In this document: one piece after another, positions 21,599 through 32,119 of the stretch
How the letters are laid out: each line of letters opens with the position of its first letter
How positions within the stretch are numbered: position 1 is the first letter of the stretch
Origin: Pleodorina starrii
Lineage: Eukaryota > Chlorophyta > Chlorophyceae > Chlamydomonadales > Volvocaceae
Direction: 5' to 3'
Assembly (NCBI GenBank): GCA_030267565.1
Contig: BRXU01000038.1
Coordinates: 806,001-870,000, forward strand
Length of the DNA stretch: 64,000 nt
Program-made: the position numbers and the translations under genes
Notes under the pieces: generated by a model
Told to the model about the DNA's origin: nothing
Database searches by the model: none
Seen by the model: the letters and a program-made list of their open reading frames with translations, nothing else

Positions 21599-22648
21599 TC
21601 ACACATACGCAAACTCGAAAACGCTGTTACTCTTCCATCGCCCCAGCTTCTGCACCTCAGCCCTGTCCGCGCCGCCCTGCACCAGCGCCGTCGCGCCGCC
21701 GCGGTGAAGGTCGTGCGGGCGAAGTTGCGGCACGCCTGCCTCGGAGCACAGCACGCGGAGCTTGTTCTTGAATGTCTCGTACGGCAGCGCCGGGATGTAC
21801 GACGGGAACGGCACCGCCGTCTGGACCAAGCAGTGGGTTCGGGTGTCGACCGCCCGCAACAGGGGCCCGACGTCCTCTGCGTCGGCCTCGATGCCGCGCT
21901 TCGTGGCAGTGCACGGCGTGTGCTGGTACTGCCCTGCCTCCAGCAACTGCTCCAGCAGGTGCACCGGGCAGCACGGGCCCCCGATTCTGCCGATCGTCAC
22001 GAACGCGCCCTTGCAGTGCTGGTCGGTCTTGCTTTTGAACAAGAAGATCTCGACCCTGTCGCAGTAGATGCGGAGCAAGTCGGTGTGCACCAGCACGTGG
22101 CGGAGGTCGTCGAAACGCAGCAGCCCGCAGAACGCGAGCACCGCGCATGTCACCACCATGCGGATCAGCAGGCATACGCCATCGCGAATGTGGTGTTGCA
22201 CCAAGCGTTGCACATCCTCCGGCGTCGCGACCCCCAAGTTCCGCTGGTTGGCCGTCAGCGTGCGCCGCGCGACCTCGCGTACCCCGGCGCACAATTGGTG
22301 TGCGCACGGCGATGGAAGGCCGGCGAGTTCGTGAAACGCCGACACCGCTGCGCTTGCGCGCTCAACCACCTGCGGCCCCACTCCTCGCTCCGCTGCGTCT
22401 TGCCGCACGCTGGTCAAGAACGCCGCCACGACCACCGCGGCTGTGCCCAACGGGGGCTCGGTCATACGCAAGCAAAAGTCCACAAAATTTCGGATGACGG
22501 GTTCATACAGTCTCCAGGTGCTAGCCGCGCGACTCAGGCGCGCGCTCGCCAGCATGTCATTCACCAGGGCCAATAGCGCCGGGTGCCGCTCCAAAATGCT
22601 GCCCGTCAGGGTCTCACGCACCAGCCTCGTGATGTCCTCGCCTGCCAA
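21599..22648 (-). CDS. DIRS tyrosine recombinase (YR)
   Basis: Integrates the circular cDNA of the element without target duplication; related to lambda-type integrases. Up to 349 residues, in the same frame as the upstream pol and separated from it by a single TAA (22651-22649). There is no ATG at the boundary (the next codon is TTG); the first in-frame ATG is about residue 32. Visible motifs: LLRFDDLRH around the first catalytic Arg, PHDLHRGGATAL for the H-x-x-R box, GRWKS, and the C-terminal FEFAYV with the presumed nucleophilic Tyr. The fourth position of the H-x-x-R box is His with Arg next to it, unlike the usual HxxRRGG. Otherwise intact, so expression would need readthrough or reinitiation. 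Confidence 0.85.
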   Translation of the reverse strand: MAGEDITRLVRETLTGSILERHPALLALVNDMLASARLSRAASTWRLYEPVIRNFVDFCLRMTEPPLGTAAVVVAAFLTSVRQDAAERGVGPQVVERASAAVSAFHELAGLPSPCAHQLCAGVREVARRTLTANQRNLGVATPEDVQRLVQHHIRDGVCLLIRMVVTCAVLAFCGLLRFDDLRHVLVHTDLLRIYCDRVEIFLFKSKTDQHCKGAFVTIGRIGGPCCPVHLLEQLLEAGQYQHTPCTATKRGIEADAEDVGPLLRAVDTRTHCLVQTAVPFPSYIPALPYETFKNKLRVLCSEAGVPQLRPHDLHRGGATALVQGGADRAEVQKLGRWKSNSVFEFAYV

Positions 22649-25057
22649 TTAACGCAACGTAGGCACCGACACCGCGTAAGGGCAATCGCACGAGAAGTCT
22701 AGCTGCAACGCTACCATTGCCCACTTAGGGAGGTGTCCTACACCTCGGCGATCTAAGAACAGATCCGGTCGCCTTGGCAGCACCCAGCAACCGCACACGA
22801 AGGGGCGGAATATGAATTCGTTTTCGACGAGCGATGGCCACCAAACGGCCCCAGGCCAAACGGGGGCAATCAAGGTCATGGCAGTGCGACACAATGCCGC
22901 ATGCGCCAACACCCTGCTCATCACCGCGAAAGGTGGATTACACCAAGCACCTCGCGGCCATTGCATTGTGAATGCGTTAACGCCGGCGGTACCCAGCGTA
23001 TGAAGAAACGTGTAGTAAGGCCTCATTTGATGGTTATGATCGGATGCAAACAAATCTACCGAAAATGGGCCCCATTCCTGCCCGATGGCCTCAAACACCT
23101 CAGGGTGTAACTTCCAGTCGCACGCATCGTCTCGCTTCGATAGATCGTCTGCGAGTTGGTTGTGCTCCCGGGGAATCCACGTAGTAACGAGGTTAATATT
23201 ATTTTGGATGCAAAACCAAAAAACGTTGAAACATGCCGACTGTATCGCATCAGACATCGATCCTCCTTTCCACAGCGCACTGTCCGCCACTTGGCTGTCA
23301 GTGTGCAGCAGAATGCGCTGATTTACCAATAAACCATCCTTATTCAAACTTCGCAATACGTTCAACGCTGCGTTGATCTCCAAGAAGCCAGAAGAGGAGC
23401 CCCTGGTGTCAAACAACCACGGGCCTGCCGCCTTCGGCAGCGATGGTAGATCAGCCCAGCCGCCCCAACCGCCGAAGGATACCGTACAACGAGAACTGGC
23501 GCCAGCCGCATCCGTAAACACTTTGATCGTATGCATATACGGCGGCGCCCAGATCGGCCTACGGCCGTCGTATAGCAGGAACGACTCACGCCAAAAAGAG
23601 AGCTCGCTAACCACCTCATCGCTCAACGGGGCGTGGTGGTGTAAGGCGTACCCTTGCCGCAGCATTTCATTTTCCCACTGCATCATGCGGCGGGTCATAA
23701 CGACCGACATCTGACCAAACGAATAGCTCATAGACATCAAGTGCCCAGTGACTGAGGCAATGGCGCGAATCTGGCACCTATCCCGGTGATTCAGAATCCC
23801 GGATATGTGTTGCATCAATGCCTCCCTCTTTTCCGCGGGGACTGTCATCGTTCCAGTTACGGTGTTCACCAATGCGCCCAGGTACGTGAATTCCTGGGCG
23901 ATGGGTTGACATTTATCGAAGCTAACTAGGAAACCCGCTTGTGCGCAATCAGCGAAGACCCGTTCTTGAATTAGGGCCAACGCGTCAGGCTGCTGATGAG
24001 CGTGCACGCTGTCATCTAGGTAACCTGAACACCTGTGGCTCTCTGTGCGCCACCGGGTCAACAGCTCCCGGGTTACTTTCGTGAACGCCCAACACGCGGG
24101 CGCCAGCCCAAAGGGTAGCTGAGTACCGTCCCATCGAAAACCCAAGAACGTCCAGAAATCCGGATGCATATCTACGTGGTGATAACCGCTTTTGAAATCG
24201 ATGGTAAACGCGTAATCATTCGGTTGCAGCACTTGCTGCATTGCCGCCAGCGTCTCGTACTTAAAACCCGGCGTAACTACGTGCTCATTGACGTAGCGCG
24301 CATCCAGTATCAAGCGCTTCTTCCCATCTGCGCGTACGGCAACCCCCAACGGCAAAACACAGTGGGGTTGCTTCTCCACGCGAATTGCTGTGCCGGTTTT
24401 GACGAGCTCCGCTATCGCCTCGCTGACAAACTGAGAGTGCTCGCGAGTCGATCCGTGGTTTATGCCCATAAACGGAGCTGGCTGTGACACGACCCACAGC
24501 AATGGGAATCCCACTAGGATCCATGACAAGACCAAGGGGTTCCTCACGAACGACTTCCAAAACGCGTACTTCTCCTTCAAACGACCCCGCATGAAGTGCT
24601 GCGGCTTCTCCTTATCCGAACTCTCTACTTCCGCCGGGACATCTGGCAGACCGTCCCCACCTGCCGCGTTGAGGATATCCTCCTGCTCCCTGGCGCGGCG
24701 TGTATCCACTTGGCTACGCCCTGCCCGCATAGGTGCGTTCCTCGCCGGGCCTGGTGCCGCCTCGGCCGCAGCCGGTGCGCCCCCTGGTTGCTGTGCGGCA
24801 ACTGGTGCTGGTTCACACGGAGGTTCTTCCCGCATGATCGCGCCTTGGCCCCGATCGACGGGCGCAGCGCGTTGCTCCGGTGCAGCCGCGCGAAATGTAT
24901 CGCTTAAGACCAGCCTGGGCACTCCGAACGCGGGCATAACTGCCGCTGGTTGCGCGGGCGCCGCAGCGGGCCACTGCACTGGGGGTGCTGGCTGTGGCTG
25001 CGGTTGTGGCTGTTGATTCGCATTATTAGAAAAAGAGAATCTCGGAATTCCGGACAT
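22649..25057 (-). CDS. DIRS pol: reverse transcriptase, RNase H, DAM-like methyltransferase
   Basis: 802 residues from an ATG at 25057. N-terminal ~170 residues are Gln/Pro/Ala-rich. RT follows: IRVEKQPHCVLPLGV, LILDARYVNEHV, FTIDFKSGYHHVDM, LPFGLAPACWAF and the catalytic YLDD (24022-24011, about residue 346). RNase H: VFTDAAGAS, LEINAAL, LLHTDSQVADS, ADDLSKRD. The last ~150 residues are the methyltransferase-like domain characteristic of DIRS elements: VDLFASDHNHQ, CNPPF (NPPF at 22939-22928) and APVWPGAVWW. Intact frame. About 920 bp of untranslated sequence separates it from gag, and the recombinase follows after one stop codon. It copies the element RNA in the host cell; the role of the methyltransferase domain is unknown. 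Confidence 0.9.
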   Translation of the reverse strand: MSGIPRFSFSNNANQQPQPQPQPAPPVQWPAAAPAQPAAVMPAFGVPRLVLSDTFRAAAPEQRAAPVDRGQGAIMREEPPCEPAPVAAQQPGGAPAAAEAAPGPARNAPMRAGRSQVDTRRAREQEDILNAAGGDGLPDVPAEVESSDKEKPQHFMRGRLKEKYAFWKSFVRNPLVLSWILVGFPLLWVVSQPAPFMGINHGSTREHSQFVSEAIAELVKTGTAIRVEKQPHCVLPLGVAVRADGKKRLILDARYVNEHVVTPGFKYETLAAMQQVLQPNDYAFTIDFKSGYHHVDMHPDFWTFLGFRWDGTQLPFGLAPACWAFTKVTRELLTRWRTESHRCSGYLDDSVHAHQQPDALALIQERVFADCAQAGFLVSFDKCQPIAQEFTYLGALVNTVTGTMTVPAEKREALMQHISGILNHRDRCQIRAIASVTGHLMSMSYSFGQMSVVMTRRMMQWENEMLRQGYALHHHAPLSDEVVSELSFWRESFLLYDGRRPIWAPPYMHTIKVFTDAAGASSRCTVSFGGWGGWADLPSLPKAAGPWLFDTRGSSSGFLEINAALNVLRSLNKDGLLVNQRILLHTDSQVADSALWKGGSMSDAIQSACFNVFWFCIQNNINLVTTWIPREHNQLADDLSKRDDACDWKLHPEVFEAIGQEWGPFSVDLFASDHNHQMRPYYTFLHTLGTAGVNAFTMQWPRGAWCNPPFAVMSRVLAHAALCRTAMTLIAPVWPGAVWWPSLVENEFIFRPFVCGCWVLPRRPDLFLDRRGVGHLPKWAMVALQLDFSCDCPYAVSVPTLR

Positions 25058-25978
25058 GCTTACTGCGAAGAAAATTATGCCTGAAGAAAGTGCATAAGTG
25101 CAGTATGGCCGAGTAAACTGAAGACGAATCTTGCTGTTACAATACGCAATATGGTAGCCACGGCTTGTTACCTCAACTAAGTTCCATTCACTATGTACAG
25201 AACACTGACAAAGGGAAAAACGGGTTATCTCCGTACCAATCGTATGCCAACCTATAACGAACGGCGTCTAACGCTGCGTCCACATTCCCGCAACCGTACT
25301 CGATAGGCATCGTGCCTGATCATAATGGCTAACGCGCACAGCAGCATCCTGCAATAACTGCATTAATGGCCCGCCACGCATATCTCCCAAGGTAAATCAG
25401 CATTTGACGTTGTATTGCAGCGGATACGCGTGGCGCTCAACGGAGTTGTAGTAACATCGAAACGAATACGCATGGCGCTCGGCTGAAAACAAGTTGATAG
25501 TACCGCTACATATGCCCACGACGAAGGACATGTACAGGCTCTATAGCCTCGACGCGTGGCGCCGGGCCACAATCGTATTCAGTAGCGTAGCTACATATGT
25601 CTCAAGACGCGACTGGGCTCAAAAGGCCTCGCTACGATATAACGCAACGGCATTAAGCCGAATGAGAGCATGCACGGATACAGAGATCCGGCTCCGCTAC
25701 TACGGCAGCTCATAATCCGTCGGGTTCAATGACCCTGCAAAGTGGCACACGGCCGAATAAAGAGCGCATACGGGTTCGGCGACCCGGCCCTTATGCGGGC
25801 AGCTGCTCGTCAACGCTGGGTACTAAGACCCCGTACGGCGCCCTATGGGCAGTCCAAAGAATGATGACAAGCGACGCCGAGTAACACGTCGCAACCGAGC
25901 TGCTCTAGTACCTCATCAATGACACCGGGCAACGCACGCGTACGCCCACGACGGTTCGTTTCCGCACGCATTATTTGC
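25058..25978. other. DIRS internal spacer between gag and pol
   Basis: AT-richer, no coding frame of note on the element strand. It must provide the leader for pol translation or a second promoter; nothing specific was recognised. Confidence 0.4.
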
Positions 25979-26860
25979 TCACATGTTCCCGCCGCGACCG
26001 CGGCCGCGCCCCTGCGCTGGCATCATGGGCCCGTACTGGCCGAACTGCTGATTGCCATACTGCTGCTGCCCGTACTGCTGCTGGGGCGCATTCTGATACG
26101 CGGGGGGGTAAGGCTGGTAGCGGTTCTGCCCCCGGTTCCCGCCCCCGCCCTGCTGCCGGCCGCCAGCCCCCTGCTGCGCGCCGTAGTTCGCCCCTCCCTG
26201 CCGTCCACTCACTGAACGCGGATCCACACCGAACTGATCCTTGACGTCCCGGTAGGCCCGGCGCTTCCACTCGTCGTTGAGTTGGAAGAGGCGCTCCGTC
26301 CCGGCCTTCACCTCTGCCGTCGGGTTGACGGCCATGTGCTTGTTGTTGTTGTAGTATTCCTCAGCGACCTCCATCTGATGGTTTGTGCACCGGCAGGCGG
26401 CGGCGCAGGACGCGTAAAACAGGTCCATCTGGAGCAGCGCCATGAACATGGCGTCGACCACGGGGCCCAGCTCCGCCATCGACGGCAACAAAAACTTTGC
26501 CGCGTGCCAGGCCGCGTAGATGTTAGAGCCCACGTCGCGAGCGAAGCCCGCCACGAACTTAACCGAAGCGGGGCATGTTGCGTTAAATTGTCCACCCAGC
26601 TCCGTAAACCTCTGCCTCATAGCCTCGTCTCTGCCGAAAGAAATGTTGGCAATGACTGCCGCATGGTTCTGGTGCTGCGCGAGCTGTAATAGCTGCGGCT
26701 GGATCGCGGCCTGCGCCGGCGGCTGCTGCACCACGAGACCGGGTCCCACTGGATTAGGAGCAGGGTTGTTATTTGCAGGATTGTTGCCATTCGCGGCCTG
26801 CGCAGCAAGGCCGGCAGCCTGCTGCTGCAGGTTAGCCTGTTGCTGCTGCTGGCCGTCCAT
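25979..26860 (-). CDS. DIRS Gag-like ORF1 protein
   Basis: 293 residues from an ATG at 26860. Presumed structural RNA-binding protein that packages the element RNA. Gln/Asn/Ala-rich N terminus (poly-Q), a helical middle (FGRDEAMRQRFTELGG, KFVAGFARDVGSNIYAAWHA, EEYYNNNKHMAV), then a Gln/Tyr/Gly-rich tail with QQQYGQQQYGNQQFGQYG and a terminal GRGRGRGG box. No zinc knuckle, usual for DIRS ORF1. First gene of the element, 24 bp inside A1. Function is inferred from position and composition. Confidence 0.75.
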   Translation of the reverse strand: MDGQQQQQANLQQQAAGLAAQAANGNNPANNNPAPNPVGPGLVVQQPPAQAAIQPQLLQLAQHQNHAAVIANISFGRDEAMRQRFTELGGQFNATCPASVKFVAGFARDVGSNIYAAWHAAKFLLPSMAELGPVVDAMFMALLQMDLFYASCAAACRCTNHQMEVAEEYYNNNKHMAVNPTAEVKAGTERLFQLNDEWKRRAYRDVKDQFGVDPRSVSGRQGGANYGAQQGAGGRQQGGGGNRGQNRYQPYPPAYQNAPQQQYGQQQYGNQQFGQYGPMMPAQGRGRGRGGNM

Positions 26861-26883
26861 TAGGTAGTAGTGTGATTAGATTG

Positions 26884-27025
26884 ACAAAAGGATGAACCTA
26901 GAGTCACAACACGGCGAATAGCCGGTCAAAAGAACATCCTCAGCATAACTCAGATGTCAACAGTACGACAAGAGATACTCAACTACTTCGTCCAAGAACC
27001 CGCCTTCTCGTACCGAGAAGCCTAC
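26884..27025 (-). repeat. Split direct repeat A1
   Basis: 142-bp 5' terminal repeat of the DIRS element; followed by GC and then resumed satellite (27028). Confidence 0.92.
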
Positions 27026-27063
27026 GCATATTGGGTATGTGATGATAACTTATATGATATCAT

Positions 27064-27135
27064 TGACTTTACCCAGTTTCGATCTGAGGACCTTCTGTAT
27101 GTTAGACAGATGTGATTCCACTACACCATGAAGTC
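27064..27135 (-). tRNA. tRNA-Val(AAC)
   Basis: Anticodon AAC in loop CTAACAT; T stem CTCAG/CTGGG pairs with one G:U; one mismatch in the acceptor (TAAAGTC). Confidence 0.65.
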
Positions 27136-28396
27136 TGCACCAGGTTACCAATACAAGTTTGCAATGCTGACGTGTTGTTGTTTATGTGGATACTGGCACA
27201 GTTCTGTTGGAAATGTTTCTCATGGCCAAAGTTTGCCAGATCAGAGTCTAGGGAAACTAGGGCAGCATGGTGGGATTCGGCGGTTTATGGGATCCCCGCA
27301 TACACTGGATTGTATCAGCTGCACACACCAGCCTCATGCACAATCATCCAGGTCGAGGTGAGGTGGATGGTGCACCCCGACCCATCTATCTGTGCAGCAG
27401 CCATGATGGTCACAGACATGCAAACCCATCATTCATTGACATGCATGCATAACGTGTGCGTCATGTCATTGACAGGTTTATTTATTAGCCATTGAGTGAT
27501 ACCGTGTATGTGTTAAAGTTGTGCAAGTTTGCCACTTACTAAGGGTTTATAAGCAGAAATCATCAAAATATGCAAGACATTATTAGAAGGTGGCCATGGT
27601 GACTTTTGGGTTCCCCTGGCTTGTTCCGCATGGAAAGATATATGGGCCCCTTAAGTCAGGTAAGTTCATTGCCAACATGCATTCAAATACCGACTTCCTT
27701 CTGTAAGTTTATACATGGCCACAAGCTCCTAAGGATTGCTTCTTAAATGTTTAAATCAAGGGATTTGAATGGTGATCTGTAGTGTTGTGCCTTGAGTGCA
27801 TTTTGAAACAGACCACGACTACCATCCGGTGCTTTTTTTGGCCGTGAAGTGATAAGTTGATCCCGCAGAACATAGCGCTAAAAAACAGTGTGTAGCAGTC
27901 TTAGTTGCTAAAGGCCACTCGAGTTGTTTGTACAGGTGTAGCTTATGCTCTTATAGCCTAGCACCACACTGTCGTACAGCTGCTACACAGTGGAAGTGGA
28001 GAGCAAGCTGTATATTGCCTCGGGCTTAGGTTCACATCATACTGACACATGTGAGGCTTCAACCTTCCTGACAGTATGTGGACAGCAACACGGAAAACAA
28101 TCTATAGTCACCCAAGCTGCTATTTACTTGTCATGCAGGGTTCCATCCCAAAGCTCCTACATCAGGACGGGCCTACTGGGGTTTGGCAGAGGCCTGTCCT
28201 GAACTGGAGAGCCTCATGGCTATGCCTTCCACTGCCATGTCATGTGTCAGTCAGGCATTGCACCGGATTCCATACATGTCCTATTCCTCTCTGGAGGTTT
28301 CCCGTGTTTCCTATCATGGCAGCACCTTCGATGCTGTCTCCTGTCAAGGCCATTGCAACAGCGGATTGCGTAGCCCATAGACCTGGTGAAATGTAT

Positions 28397-28468
28397 GGGG
28401 CTTTAGCTCAGTGGTAGAGCGTGCGCTTCGCATGCGTGAGGTCACCGGATCGATCCCGGTAAGCTCCA
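28397..28468 (+). tRNA. tRNA-Ala(CGC)
   Basis: Acceptor GGGGCTT/AAGCTCC with the G3:U70 alanine identity pair, D arm GCTC/GAGC, anticodon loop TTCGCAT (CGC), T arm ACCGG/CCGGT with loop ATCGATC (A54 rather than T54), discriminator A, no encoded CCA. A TTTT Pol III terminator follows ~10 bases after the gene. Anticodon stem TGCGC/GCGTG pairs with two wobbles. Confidence 0.85.
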
Positions 28469-28703
28469 GAAGGAACATTTTGAGCAGGCATACCATCATG
28501 TATACACTCTGATGTTAAATTATCATTTGATCCCGAGTCCAAGTCCACTTAGGGTTTGTAAGTTCACTTTTAAGCTGCAGATAATGTGCAAGCTGTCCCC
28601 AAAAATATCCAGAACAACTTGGTCATGCATACCTCAACTTCTTAACTTACAAGAGGATACAGGTTATATATTGGGTATGTGATGATAACTTAAATGATAT
28701 CAT

Positions 28704-28775
28704 TGACTTCACCCAGTTTCGATCTGGGGACCTTCTGTGTGTTAGACAGATGTGATTCCACTACACCATGAAGTC
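28704..28775 (-). tRNA. tRNA-Val(AAC)
   Basis: Well-paired: acceptor GACTTCA/TGAAGTC, D arm GTG/CAC around AGTGGAA, anticodon stem TCTGT/ACAGA with loop CTAACAC (AAC), T arm CCCAG/CTGGG with loop ATCGAAA (A54), discriminator A. Convergent with the Ala gene 235 bp to its left. The nearest T5 run downstream is about 110 bases away. Confidence 0.85.
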
Positions 28776-30044
28776 TGCACCAGGTTGCCAATGAAAGGTT
28801 GCAATGCTTACCTGTTGTTGTTTATGTGGTTACTGGCACAGTTCTGTTGGAAATGTTTCTCATGGCCAAAGTTTGCCAGATCAGAGTCTAGGGAAACTAG
28901 GGCAGCATGGTGGGATTCGGCGGTTTATGGGATCCCCGCATACACTGGATTGTATCAGCTGCACACACCAGCCTCATGCACAATCATCCAGGTCGAGGTG
29001 TAGAGGTGAGGTGGATGGTGCACCCCGACCCATCTATCTGTGCAGCAGCCATGATGGTCACAGACATGCAAACCCATCATTCATTGACATGCATGCATAA
29101 CGTGTGCGTCATGTCATTGACAGGTTTATTTATTAGCCATTGAGTGATACCGTGTATGTGTTAAAGTTGTGCAAGTTTGCCACTTACTAAGGGTTTATAA
29201 GCAGAAATCATCAAAATATGCAAGACATTATTAGAAGGTGGCCATGGTGACTTTTGGGTTCCCCTGGCTTGTTCCGCATGGAAAGATATATGGGCCCCTT
29301 AAGTCAGGTAAGTTCATTGCCAACATGCATTCAAATACCGACTTCCTTCTGTAAGTTTATACATGGCCACAAGCTCCTAAGGATTGCTTCTTAAATGTTT
29401 AAATCAAGGGATTTGAATGGTGATCTGTAGTGTTGTGCCTTGAGTGCATTTTGAAACAGACCACGACTACCATCCGGTGCTTTTTTTGGCCGTGAAGTGA
29501 TAAGTTGATCCCGCAGAACATAGCGCTAAAAAACAGTGTGTAGCAGTCTTAGTTGCTAAAGGCCACTCGAGTTGTTTGTACAGGTGTAGCTTATGCTCTT
29601 ATAGCCTAGCACCACACTGTCGTACAGCTGCTACACAGTGGAAGTGGAGAGCAAGCTGTATATTGCCTCGGGCTTAGGTTCACATCATACTGACACATGT
29701 GAGGCTTCAACCTTCCTGACAGTATGTGGACAGCAACACGGAAAACAATCTATAGTCACCCAAGCTGCTATTTACTTGTCATGCAGGGTTCCATCCCAAA
29801 GCTCCTACATCAGGACGGGCCTACTGGGGTTTGGCAGAGGCCTGTCCTGAACTGGAGAGCCTCATGGCTATGCCTTCCACTGCCATGTCATGTGTCAGTC
29901 AGGCATTGCACCGGATTCCATACATGTCTTATTCCTCTCTGGAGGTTTCCCGTGTTTCCTATCATGGCAGCACCTTCGATGCTGACTCCTGTCAAGGCCA
30001 TTTCAACAGCGGATTGCGTAGCCCATAGACCTGGTAAAATGTAT

Positions 30045-30116
30045 GGAGCTTTAGCTCAGCGGTAGAGCGCCCGCTTCGCATGCGTGAGGTCACCGGATCG
30101 ATCCCGGTAAGCTCCA
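30045..30116 (+). tRNA. tRNA-Ala(CGC) with A3:U70
   Basis: The acceptor reads GGAGCTT/AAGCTCC, replacing the G3:U70 alanine identity wobble by a Watson-Crick A:U. One mismatch in the anticodon stem (CCCGC/GCGTG). Loop TTCGCAT. Confidence 0.7.
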
Positions 30117-30351
30117 GAAGGAACATTTTGAGCAGGCATACCATCATGTATACACTCTGATGTTAAATTATCATTTGATCCCGAGTCCAAGTCCACTTAG
30201 GGTTTGTAAGTTCACTTTTAAGCTGCAGATAATGTGCAAGCTGTCCCCAAAAATATCCAGAACAACTTGGTCATGCATACCTCAACTTCTTAACTTACAA
30301 GAGGATACAGGTTATATATTGGGTATGTGATGATAACTTAAATGATATCAT

Positions 30352-30423
30352 TGACTTCACCCAGTTTCGATCTGGGGACCTTCTGTGTGTTAGACAGATG
30401 TGATTCCACTACACCATGAAGTC
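30352..30423 (-). tRNA. tRNA-Val(AAC)
   Basis: All stems as in the copy at 28704. Confidence 0.85.
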
Positions 30424-31396
30424 TGCACCAGGTTGCCAATGAAAGGTTGCAATGCTTACGTGTTGTTGTTTATGTGGTTACTGGCACAGTTCTGTTGGAA
30501 ATGTTTCTCATGGCCAAAGTTTGCCAGATCAGAGTCTAGGGAAACTAGGGCAGCATGGTGGGATTCGGCGGTTTATGGGATCCCCGCATACACTGGATTG
30601 TATCAGCTGCACACACCAGCCTCATGCACAATCATCCAGGTCGAGGTGTAGAGGTGAGGTGGATGGTGCACCCCGACCCATCTATCTGTGCAGCAGCCAT
30701 GATGGTCACAGACATGCAAACCCATCATTCATTTACATGCATGCATAACGTGTGCGTCATATCATTGACAGGTTTATTTATTAGCCATTGAGTGATACCG
30801 TGTATGTGTTAAAGTTGTGCAAGTTTGCCACTTACTTAGGGTTTATAAGCAGAAATCATCAAAATATGCAAGACATTATTAGAAGGTGGCCATGGTGACT
30901 TTTGGGTTCCCCTGGCTTGTTCCGCATGGAAAGATATATGGGCCCCTTAAGTCAGGTAAGTTCATTGCCAACATGCATTCAAATACCGACTTCCTTTTGT
31001 AAGTTTATACATGGCCACAAGCTCCTAAGGATTGCTTCTTAAATGTTTAAATCAAGGGATTTGAATGGTGATCTGTAGTGTTGTGCCTTGAGTGCATTTT
31101 GAAACAGACCACGACTACCATCCGGTGCTTTTTTTGGCCGTGAAGTGATAAGTTGATCCCGCAGAACATAGCGCTAAAAAACAGTGTGTAGCAGTCTTAG
31201 TTGCTAAAGGCCACTCGAGTTGTTTGTACAGGTGTAGCTTATGCTCTTATAGCCTAGCACCACACTGTCGTACAGCTGCTACACAGTGGAAGTGGAGAGC
31301 AAGCTGTATATTGCCTCGGGCTTAGGTTCACATCATACTGACACATGTGAGGCTTCAACCTTCCTGACAGTATGTGGACAGCAACACGGAAAACAA

Positions 31397-31810
31397 GAAA
31401 GAAAGAAAGTTTACACTGGACCGTAAGCCCGAGCGTGGGTTAAGGGAACAGACTGATGCCTCTTCGGCGGGTACTTTCAGCCCATTACCGCGGTGACCGC
31501 CTTTTTGACTAAGATGGGTTGCTTCTCCCACCCACTCCGTGTCTGGGCTCCGTCTCACTCGGATCACATCTGGGTACCCGCACGCACTTTTCCCAGATAT
31601 GCCAGACACATCATTGTTGAACATTCAACCGTGATGAGTTCTACCAGTGCAGGGGACAGGGACATGACTAAAGAGCCATGCGATCACCTGCTGTTCGTTC
31701 CCACACCAGGGCCCCCATCGGTCACCCAGCCCTCTGCGAAGGCCGGGATCGAACTGGTGACCTCTCGGTCACCAATTTAGTGCCCTAACTCTCAGGCACT
31801 CCTAGGGGAT
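31397..31810 (-). mobile_element. tRNA-derived SINE with 13-bp target duplication
   Basis: 414-bp insertion in a satellite unit, flanked by perfect copies of ACACGGAAAACAA (31384-31396 and 31811-31823). On the minus strand it starts with a tRNA-like head, an A-box-like GTGCCTGAGAGTTAGGGC and a B-box-like CAGTTCGATCCCGG, continues with an unrelated body, and ends in a (TTTC)n tail (GAAAGAAAG on +). No coding capacity, so it would depend on a LINE for mobility. Confidence 0.88.
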
Positions 31811-32119
31811 ACACGGAAAACAATCTATAGTCACCCAAGCTGCTATTTACTTGTCATGCAGGGTTCCATCCCAAAGCTCCTACATCAGGACGGGCCTACT
31901 GGGGTTTGGCAGAGGCCTGTCCTGAACTGGAGAGCCTCATGGCTATGCCTTCCACTGCCATGTCATGTGTCAGTCAGGCATTGCACCGGATTCCATACAT
32001 GTCCTATTCCTCTCTGGAGGTTTCCCGTGTTTCCTATCATGGCAGCACCTTCGATGCTGTCTCCTGTCAAGGCCATTGCAACAGCGGATTGCGTAGCCCA
32101 TAGACCTGGTAAAATGTAT

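Larger units (their letters stand above)
20715..27027 (-). mobile_element. PAT/Kangaroo-type DIRS retrotransposon, full length, split direct repeats
   Basis: On the minus strand: A1 (27025-26884), gag, RT-RNase H-MTase, tyrosine recombinase, B1 (21503-21214), A2 (21211-21070), B2 (21004-20715). This A1-internal-B1-A2-B2 layout is the split direct repeat of PAT/Kangaroo-like DIRS elements. A1 and A2 are identical over 142 bp; B1 and B2 differ at two or three positions in 290 bp, so insertion is recent. The satellite unit is cut between GGTCAT and ATATTGGG with no target duplication, as expected for tyrosine-recombinase integration of a circle. Confidence 0.9.
27028..31396. repeat. tRNA-satellite between DIRS element and SINE
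   Basis: Resumes the unit cut at 20714 with ATATTGGG. Units here carry an AAGGGTTTATAAG or TTAGGGTTTATAAG variant absent from the left-hand units. Confidence 0.94.
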
